Shown here: one piece after another, positions 1 to 5,185 of the stretch | How positions within the stretch are numbered: the stretch's first letter is position 1 | How the letters are laid out: the number at the start of each line of letters is the position of its first letter | NCBI GenBank assembly: GCA_964524965.1 | Contig: CAZGDY010000016.1 | Location: forward strand, 1-21,015 | Length of the DNA stretch: 21,015 nucleotides | Source: Kmv34 sp964524965 | Lineage (GTDB): Bacteria; Aerophobota; Aerophobia; Aerophobales; B3-G15 | Reading direction: 5' to 3' | Notes under the pieces: model-generated | What the model was told of the DNA's origin: nothing | The model's database searches: none | What the model saw: the letters and a program-made list of their open reading frames with translations, nothing else | Program-made: the position numbers and the translations under genes

Positions 1-1
1 C

Positions 2-160
2 TTTATTGCTCTTTGTATCCAAATACCTGTGTTTGCTGGGGATCAGGTTTGCAATAACCATTCAAACGAATACAACGAACAACATCAAACGAAAGTTGGC
101 AATGAAGATGCTGGTGGGGTTGCGCTAGAACAGAAAACGCAAGAAAGAGAAGCCTGGTAA
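2..160 (+). CDS. C-terminal part of a small secreted protein (5' end outside window)
   Basis: An open frame enters from the window edge and runs 52 codons to a TAA at 158-160. The first visible residues (FIALCIQIPVFAG) look like the hydrophobic core and cleavage region of a signal peptide, with a plausible signal peptidase I site after VFA. The mature part of about 40 residues is hydrophilic, rich in N, E, Q and K, with one Cys and no recognisable domain. If the signal peptide reading is right, only about 10-15 residues are missing and this is a very small exported protein. It could also be a chance open frame, since the start cannot be seen. Confidence 0.45.
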   Translation, partial: FIALCIQIPVFAGDQVCNNHSNEYNEQHQTKVGNEDAGGVALEQKTQEREAW

Positions 161-526
161 TTCAATCCTTTGTTCTTGAATATAAAACGGTATTTAATTC
201 TGCGCGAAAATACGTCTAACATTTATAAAAAGACTCTTTTGTGAGTTTCTTATTTATCCCCCAACCTTATCTATTTAGGAGTTTGTTGGGGGGGAACTGA
301 TTTTGTGGATATTAACTAACCTTAGTTCTACCCTTAATTTCTCAGTAACAATTATGTGTGATAAATATTAGGATTATACCAATGCCTGGGCTATTGTGCA
401 TTCAGTGAAATCTAAAGTGTTTTCTGATGACCGTTCAGGTTTTCCTCGCTTTACTAAAATAATCACATCGCCAGCATTCTTTAACTAAAAAATGTGCGAT
501 CTTATTGACATCATTTAAGTGTGTTA
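161..526. other. Intergenic region without a convincing gene
   Basis: AT-rich stretch between the truncated small gene and the promoter of the sulfur operon. A hairpin at 258-292 may end the upstream transcript. The minus strand has a 36-codon open frame (484 to 374) without a good start or ribosome binding site, discussed as a possible remnant in the findings. Nothing else stands out. Confidence 0.5.
258..292 (+). terminator. Possible terminator hairpin after the small secreted gene
   Basis: CCCCCAAC (258-265) pairs perfectly with GTTGGGGG (285-292) around a 19-nt loop. The 3' side lacks a clean T-tract (it continues GGAACTGATTTTG), so this is a weak candidate for an intrinsic terminator and could be another structured RNA element. 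Confidence 0.25.
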
Positions 527-554
527 TTGACAAAAAAAATGAGCATAGTATAAT
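527..554 (+). promoter_or_regulatory. Sigma-70-type promoter for the sulfur operon leader
   Basis: Perfect -35 TTGACA (527-532), 16-bp spacer, perfect -10 TATAAT (549-554). The predicted transcription start is near 561, giving a leader of about 175 nt before the transporter gene at 735. This is the best promoter match in the window. Confidence 0.8.
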
Positions 555-572
555 TTGTGATAATGTTCACAA
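555..572. promoter_or_regulatory. Rex- or CRP-like operator overlapping the transcription start
   Basis: The palindrome TTGTGA-N6-TCACAA sits immediately after the -10 box and covers the predicted start site. It contains the CRP core TGTGA-N6-TCACA without mismatch. It also agrees with the commonly described Rex consensus TTGTGAA-N4-TTCACAA at 13 of 14 defined positions. A site here would be expected to repress by blocking polymerase. Rex, an NADH/NAD+ sensor, would make sense for redox-controlled sulfur genes, but the regulator itself is not in the window. Confidence 0.6.
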
Positions 573-652
573 TCTAGAAAGAATAACTGTTGGGAAAGAT
601 AAAATTTTTTTTATTCTTCTCACTTTACAATTTTTACTTCCTTTTTTAAGTG

Positions 653-694
653 TTAAACCAGCGGTTTAAACGGCTGGTTTAATGTTTTTGTTTT
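653..694 (+). terminator. Hairpin plus T-tract in the leader: attenuator or small-RNA terminator
   Basis: TTAAACCAGC (653-662) pairs perfectly with GCTGGTTTAA (673-682), followed by TGTTTTTGTTTT (683-694), the form of an intrinsic terminator. The 10-nt loop contains GGTTTAAAC, which can pair instead with either arm, giving mutually exclusive hairpins. It lies between the promoter at 527-554 and the first gene, so it either limits read-through into the operon or ends a short RNA of about 130 nt. Confidence 0.55.
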
Positions 695-734
695 AAAAAG
701 GCTTGGAAAAAATAATCAAAAAGGAGGATCAGGT

Positions 735-1751
735 ATGGATGTTGAGATACTTTATGGTTTTTTAGTGGGAATGTTTTTCGGTTATATTCTTCAAAGAGGC
801 CGAGTATGTTATAACTCGGCCATTCGTGATGTGAAGTATTCTGGTGATAACTTTCTCATAAAAGCCGTTGCCTTTTCAGTAGGGTTAAATGCACTTTTGT
901 TTACCTTGATGGCTCAATTTGGAGTGATTAAATTAGTTCCTTTACAACTAATGCCTATGGGCAACATAATTGGTGGATTATTGTTTGGTATAGGAATGGT
1001 GTTGCTGGGTGGTTGTGCCAGTGGAGTGACCTATAGAGTGGGTGAGGGTTTAACCACAGCATGGCTGGGGGCACTCTTTTTTGGTTTTTTTGCAGCCGCC
1101 ACAAAGAATAGTTTCTTAAAACCAGTAGCCGATATTTTAAGAGGCCCTGTCTATAGCGTAGAAGGTGGTGGAGTTTATTATGCCTCCCAATCAGTAGGAC
1201 CTACCGTTGCCAATACACTTAAAATAAATCCATGGATACCAGCAGTTATATTTGCCGTAATTATGTTTGTGTACGCTTTTGCTACAAAGACCACAAAACG
1301 AGCTTCTTCACCCTGGAAATGGCAGGTCATTGCAATTATGGCCGCTATAGTCTCGGTTATAGCTTACGCTCTCAGGCAGTATGTTTCGTATGGACCAGCG
1401 TACGGGTTAGGAATAACCGGGGGATGGGTAAGTTTTCTGAAGTATGTTACCAGTGGATCATATATTGGGTGGTCAGGTGCAATAGTGATTGGGGTAATAG
1501 TTGGTTCAGGAGTTATGGCAGCCATAAAGAAAGAATTTAAGATAAGAGTACCCAGAAGACCTAAGGCATTTATTCCGGTTTTGGCAGGGGGAGCAATTAT
1601 GGGATTTGGTGCAGCTCTGGCTGGGGGATGCAATATTGGGCACATCTTAACTGGCGTTCCTCATCTGGCTTGGGGCTCACTTTTGGCAGCATGTTTTATA
1701 ATTCTGGGAAATTGGCTCGGATATTACTTGGTTTATGCAAGAAAAGGATAG
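735..1751 (+). CDS. YeeE/YedE-family (TsuA-like) sulfur compound transporter
   Basis: A 338-residue polytopic membrane protein. It carries the family's repeated signatures with conserved cysteines: QRGRVC (Cys25), LLGGCASG (Cys94) and LAGGCNIGH (Cys299). In the thiosulfate transporter TsuA three cysteines at similar places line the path and handle the substrate, so thiosulfate uptake is the likely role, though other sulfane-sulfur compounds are possible. The length is normal for the fused two-repeat form. The ATG at 735 has a strong AAGGAGG (721-727) seven bases upstream. It is the first gene of a tight operon with a rhodanese, TusA and DsrEFH-like proteins, and the pairing with TusA is typical of this family. 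Transcription probably starts at the promoter at 527-554 under control of the adjoining palindrome. Confidence 0.88.
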   Translation: MDVEILYGFLVGMFFGYILQRGRVCYNSAIRDVKYSGDNFLIKAVAFSVGLNALLFTLMAQFGVIKLVPLQLMPMGNIIGGLLFGIGMVLLGGCASGVTYRVGEGLTTAWLGALFFGFFAAATKNSFLKPVADILRGPVYSVEGGGVYYASQSVGPTVANTLKINPWIPAVIFAVIMFVYAFATKTTKRASSPWKWQVIAIMAAIVSVIAYALRQYVSYGPAYGLGITGGWVSFLKYVTSGSYIGWSGAIVIGVIVGSGVMAAIKKEFKIRVPRRPKAFIPVLAGGAIMGFGAALAGGCNIGHILTGVPHLAWGSLLAACFIILGNWLGYYLVYARKG

Positions 1752-1788
1752 TACAAAATATAAAAACACTAAACAGGGAGGTATTTAG

Positions 1789-2274
1789 ATGAAAGGAAGG
1801 TTTTTTGGAAAGGTCTTAGTGGCCGGGGTTATTGTAGGAGTATTACTGGTTTCAGCACCGATTTTTGCTGCAGAAGGGAATAAAACTTCGGCGGACTTTC
1901 TTGCTGAAGCGCGAGAAGTAATACAGGAGATAACTGTAGAAGAGGCCTATAACGACTACTTTAAACCTAAGAAAGCCGATGTAATATTTCTTGATGTGCG
2001 AGAGGCTGATGAAGTAGAGGCAGGTCATATTCCGGGAGCTTCCTGGATAGCGAGAGGGCTAATTGAGTTTAAAATTGCAGGAATGTTCTCCGACTGTAAT
2101 GCACAAACGATAATTGTGTATTGTAAAAGTGGAGGAAGATCGGCATTAGCCGCAGAAATCTTGCAAGAAATGGGTTACACAGCAATTAGTATGGATGGTG
2201 GATTCGTTGGATGGCAAGAAGAACGCTATCCGGTAAGAAAAGGTGGAATCGCTGCATCCGCAGGCGGATGCTGA
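1789..2274 (+). CDS. Secreted rhodanese-domain sulfurtransferase with a C-terminal GGC tail
   Basis: A 161-residue protein with an N-terminal signal peptide or anchor (basic MKGR, hydrophobic to about residue 22, likely cleavage after PIFA at residue 27). One rhodanese domain follows at about residues 50-150, with DVREADE (69-75), GHIPGA (79-84) and the active-site loop CKSGGRS starting at Cys112, fitting the Cys-x-x-Gly-x-x-Ser pattern. It should transfer sulfane sulfur on the outer side of the cytoplasmic membrane, next to the YeeE-like transporter encoded 37 bases upstream. The last seven residues, AASAGGC, end in a free cysteine on a small-residue tail, unusual for a rhodanese and reminiscent of the SoxY carrier arm. 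The start has an AGGGAGG site ahead of it. Confidence 0.85.
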   Translation: MKGRFFGKVLVAGVIVGVLLVSAPIFAAEGNKTSADFLAEAREVIQEITVEEAYNDYFKPKKADVIFLDVREADEVEAGHIPGASWIARGLIEFKIAGMFSDCNAQTIIVYCKSGGRSALAAEILQEMGYTAISMDGGFVGWQEERYPVRKGGIAASAGGC

Positions 2275-2300
2275 TAATTTAATCTTTGGGAGGTATTTAC

Positions 2301-2540
2301 ATGAGTGAAACTAAAGTAGACAAATCAGTTGATGTACGGGGAGAAGTTTGTCCCATTCCGGATGTTGAAGCTAAAAGGGCATTAAAGTCTATGGAATCCG
2401 GACAAATTCTTGAGATGATAATAGATTATCCATTGTCAAAGGAGCGGATTCCGGAAGCCGCGAAAAGAGAAGGACATGAAGTTGTAGCGATAGATGAAGT
2501 GGCACCCAGTGAATGGAAAATTCTCATAAAGAAAAAATAA
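2301..2540 (+). CDS. TusA-family sulfur carrier protein
   Basis: A 79-residue cytoplasmic protein with the TusA/SirA signature VDVRGEVCPIP. Cys17 in the CPxP motif is the persulfide-carrying residue, and the length fits the family. The ATG at 2301 is preferred over an upstream in-frame TTG at 2286 because GGGAGG (2288-2293) stands seven bases before the ATG. It should accept sulfur from the transporter or rhodanese step and hand it to the DsrE-like protein encoded next. The spacing in the operon is short on both sides (26 and 16 bases). Confidence 0.9.
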   Translation: MSETKVDKSVDVRGEVCPIPDVEAKRALKSMESGQILEMIIDYPLSKERIPEAAKREGHEVVAIDEVAPSEWKILIKKK

Positions 2541-2556
2541 CCAAGGAGCAAAGTGA

Positions 2557-2910
2557 ATGAAAATAGCCTTTCAAGCAATGACTCATCCCTACACTCATCA
2601 AGATGTAGATACAGTTATGAGTCTTGCAAATGCTGCACTGAGCAAGGGGCATGAAGTGGCGATATTTCTTTTTTGCGATGCGGTGCTTGCTGCCAATACA
2701 CCAATACGAGCACTCAGGATAGACAGGAATATACCGGAAAAGATGAAAGAGCTTGCTGAAAAGGGAGCGGAGATACATATTTGCGGATTGTGCTATCAGT
2801 ACCGAGGGCTCGATGCTTCTAAAATTGTTCCTGGGTCGAAGATGAGTGGATTACCTGAACTTGCGTCACTTATCATGAACTACGACAGATTTATAAGTTT
2901 ATCAGCGTGA
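2557..2910 (+). CDS. DsrE/TusD-like sulfur relay subunit
   Basis: A 117-residue protein of the DsrE/DsrF/DsrH-like fold: an N-terminal beta strand, HPYTHQDVDTVMSLANAALSKGHEV, then a strand ending in FLFCDA. The motif ICGLCYQYRG (Cys76 and Cys79) sits where DsrE and TusD carry their sulfur-accepting cysteine (about residue 78), followed by the usual Arg-Gly. It probably takes sulfur from TusA and forms a complex with the next two products, as in DsrEFH or TusBCD. An AAGGAG site precedes the ATG, and only 9 bases separate it from the next gene. Confidence 0.8.
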   Translation: MKIAFQAMTHPYTHQDVDTVMSLANAALSKGHEVAIFLFCDAVLAANTPIRALRIDRNIPEKMKELAEKGAEIHICGLCYQYRGLDASKIVPGSKMSGLPELASLIMNYDRFISLSA

Positions 2911-2919
2911 GGTAACAAA

Positions 2920-3273
2920 ATGAAAAAGGTGCTATTTATGGTATATCAGCCTCCGGTTGGAAATATCTGGATAAATGAAGCGGTACGCACTGCTTTTGGA
3001 ATGTATGGAGAAGATATAGAACCATCAATACTTTTTGTTGGAGAGGCGACTATTGCTGTTAGAAAAGCGCTTGATCCTCGCAAAGTAGGTCTTCTTCCAC
3101 TTAACATTGTGTTTCCTTATTTGAAACGCTTTGAGACGCCGGTATATGCGGTAAAAGAAGACATGGAAAGATTGAAAATAGATGAAATTGAAGAGCAGTG
3201 GAATATGAAATCTCTTTTAGAGAATGAGTTGAGCGCTTTTGTGCACAGCTTCGATTTTACAATTATAATGTGA
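2920..3273 (+). CDS. DsrF/TusC-like sulfur relay subunit, cysteine-free
   Basis: A 117-residue protein opening with MKKVLFMVYQPPVGN and containing EAVRTAFGMYGEDIEPSILFVGEA, a layout typical of TusC/DsrF: a first strand, a helix over the tetra- or hexamer interface, then a second strand. It contains no cysteine, so it would be a structural subunit of a DsrEFH-type complex. The assignment rests on these sequence features plus its position between DsrE-like and DsrH-like genes. It is 9 bases from the next gene. Confidence 0.72.
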   Translation: MKKVLFMVYQPPVGNIWINEAVRTAFGMYGEDIEPSILFVGEATIAVRKALDPRKVGLLPLNIVFPYLKRFETPVYAVKEDMERLKIDEIEEQWNMKSLLENELSAFVHSFDFTIIM

Positions 3274-3282
3274 GGTGAGGAT

Positions 3283-3567
3283 ATGGCGTTAATTCTAATT
3301 AAATTTGGAAGCGGTCGCGAAATTGCCAAAACACTTCTCAAAATTAGCGAAGAAGGCGATAATGTTTTGTTGATCCAAGATGGAGTATTGTGGGCTCTCG
3401 ATGAGAAAACAGTGAAAGATATGGAAAATAAAAAGGTAAATTTGTATGCTGCAAAAGAGGATCTCGAAGCACGAGGATATACTCAGAGATTAAATGAAGG
3501 CATCAGTATACTTGACTACGACGGTGTTATTGATTTGATTGAAAAAAATGAAAAAATAATCGGATAA
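3283..3567 (+). CDS. DsrH/TusB-like sulfur relay subunit, cysteine-free
   Basis: A 94-residue protein with LLIQDGVLWAL (about residues 29-39) and NLYAAKEDLEARGY (about 53-66), both characteristic of DsrH/TusB. No cysteine is present, including the residue near position 20 that carries sulfur in Allochromatium DsrH, so sulfur relay here should depend on the DsrE-like subunit. The ATG follows GAGGTGAGG. It is the last gene of the operon, with the intrinsic terminator at 3587-3653 directly after it. Confidence 0.78.
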   Translation: MALILIKFGSGREIAKTLLKISEEGDNVLLIQDGVLWALDEKTVKDMENKKVNLYAAKEDLEARGYTQRLNEGISILDYDGVIDLIEKNEKIIG

Positions 3568-3586
3568 ATATGATATATTCAAGGTG

Positions 3587-3653
3587 AGCGGGAGAAAAGA
3601 GATTTTTTAATTTTAAAGGCTAACATTTCTTTTCTTCCGCTGATTTTTTATTT
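3587..3653 (+). terminator. Intrinsic terminator ending the sulfur operon
   Basis: The 16-nt arms 3587-3602 (starting AGCGGGAG) and 3626-3641 (ending TTCCGCT) pair along their whole length with two G-U pairs. T-rich sequence GATTTTTTATTT follows. It lies 20 bases after the DsrH-like stop codon and separates the operon from the dihydrolipoamide dehydrogenase gene. Confidence 0.75.
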
Positions 3654-3738
3654 AGGAGGACAGGGCATTACCCCAGTTTTAAAGGGAAGAGGGTTGCGAG
3701 GATAAATTTCGACAAAATTAACAATGAAGGAGATTAAA

Positions 3739-5133
3739 ATGGCCACTCAACAGGCTGATGTTGTAGTAATCGGAGGAGGACCAGGAGGTTATGTGGCTGC
3801 TATTAGAGCTACACAGCTTGGAGGTAAAACAGTTTTAATAGAGAAGGAAAATTTGGGGGGGGTGTGCCTTAATCGGGGATGCATTCCTACAAAAACTTTA
3901 GTGCGTAGTTGTGAAATCTTTTCTTATATTGAAAGGGCAAAAGAGTTTGGAGTAGAAGTAGAAAAAAGTAAGATTAATCTCAATGGACTTATGTCAAGAA
4001 AGAAACGTATAGTTGCTCGGTTAGTAGGGGGAATAGGGTATCTTTTAAAAAAGAATAATGTTGAGTATATAAAAGGCGAAGGAGAAATTATAAATTCATC
4101 AACGGTTCAGGTTAAAGGGGAAAAAGAAGTCAAAATAAAAACAAAAAGTATAATAATTGCTACCGGTTCTCATGCCGTTGATATTCCTCTTAAGGGTGTA
4201 GATAAAGAAGTAATTATTGGTAGTACGGAAGCTCTGGAGATACAAGAGATTCCTGAAAATCTTCTGATAATTGGAGCAGGAGCAATTGGAGTAGAATTCG
4301 CTCATATTTATAATACTCTGGGGAGCAAAGTTACGATGATAGAAATGCTACCCAATATTTTACCAGGAGAAGATACCGAGCTTTCCGAAAGTCTCAAAAA
4401 GATTATGGAAAAGAAAGGAATTAAGATTTTTACTCAATCTATGTTTGATTCAGCTAAGAAACAAGAGAAAAATTATTTGGGAGTGATAAAAACTCCCGAT
4501 GGTATCCAGGAAGTTTTATTTGATAAGGTATTGGTATCAATTGGAAGAAAACCGCATACACAAGATTTGGGACTTAAAGAAGCTGGCATAGAAATCACTG
4601 GAAAGGGATGGATAAAAGTTGACTCTCACATGCAAACAACCTGTCCCGATGTTTATGCTGCGGGAGATGTGGTTGGTGGGTATTGTTTAGCTCATGTAGC
4701 TTCCGTCGAAGGAGAAATTGCTGCTGAAAATGCCATGGGAAAAAAATTTTCCACCATAGACTATCGAGTGGTTCCTCGATTTGTATGCTCATTACCGGAA
4801 ATTGCTTCAGTAGGTCTTACCGAAAAAGAAGCTATAGAGCAGGGGTACGATGTCCGAATCGGAAAGTTTCCTTTTTCAGCTAATGCAAAAGCTCTGATCT
4901 ATGGAGAGCGAGAAGGTATGGTGAAAGTTGTCTGTAATTTTGAGACTAAACAATTAATTGGAATGCATATTTTGGGGCCTCGGGCTACTGATTTAATTTT
5001 GGAAGGAGCTTTTGCAATTGACATTGAGAGTACCTGTGAAGATATTGGAGGTACAATTCATCCTCATCCAGCGCTTGGTGAGGTGATAAGAGAGGCGATA
5101 TTGGAAGCCCGGGAAAGAGCTATTCATATTTAA
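3739..5133 (+). CDS. lpdA: Dihydrolipoamide dehydrogenase (E3)
   Basis: A 464-residue flavoprotein disulfide reductase that oxidises dihydrolipoyl groups with NAD+. Visible parts in order: FAD-binding IGGGPGG (11-17); redox-active pair Cys43/Cys48 in GGVCLNRGCIPTKTL; the NAD-binding IIGAGAIGVEF (about 180); the second FAD motif TTCPDVYAAGDV; and a C-terminal dimerisation domain with the catalytic pair His443/Glu448 in HPALGE. The ATG at 3739 is chosen over the in-frame ATG at 3724 because AAGGAG (3727-3732) lies six bases before it. No E1, E2, glycine cleavage or lipoate-binding gene is in view, so its partner complex is unknown. A terminator separates it from the sulfur operon, and the following gene is convergent. 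Confidence 0.93.
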   Translation: MATQQADVVVIGGGPGGYVAAIRATQLGGKTVLIEKENLGGVCLNRGCIPTKTLVRSCEIFSYIERAKEFGVEVEKSKINLNGLMSRKKRIVARLVGGIGYLLKKNNVEYIKGEGEIINSSTVQVKGEKEVKIKTKSIIIATGSHAVDIPLKGVDKEVIIGSTEALEIQEIPENLLIIGAGAIGVEFAHIYNTLGSKVTMIEMLPNILPGEDTELSESLKKIMEKKGIKIFTQSMFDSAKKQEKNYLGVIKTPDGIQEVLFDKVLVSIGRKPHTQDLGLKEAGIEITGKGWIKVDSHMQTTCPDVYAAGDVVGGYCLAHVASVEGEIAAENAMGKKFSTIDYRVVPRFVCSLPEIASVGLTEKEAIEQGYDVRIGKFPFSANAKALIYGEREGMVKVVCNFETKQLIGMHILGPRATDLILEGAFAIDIESTCEDIGGTIHPHPALGEVIREAILEARERAIHI

Positions 5134-5185
5134 TCTCAAGTTAAGTTTTTTAAGGCAGAGGGGCTGTATATTTTTTAAAGTGTTA

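Noticed and set aside
688..716. Second promoter TTGTTT-17-AATAAT directly before the transporter gene
   Set aside because: Its predicted start would fall inside the ribosome binding site, leaving no usable leader. The promoter at 527-554 is far better.
3655..3700. AGGAGGA followed by a possible 12-codon peptide starting with ATT before lpdA
   Set aside because: ATT is a very rare start and the peptide has no recognisable property. The AGGAGGA run is probably chance in purine-rich sequence.
5134..5185. Terminator between convergent lpdA and the transglutaminase-like gene
   Set aside because: T- and A-tracts are present, but the only stem I can draw (GCAG/CTGT) has four pairs, too weak to call.
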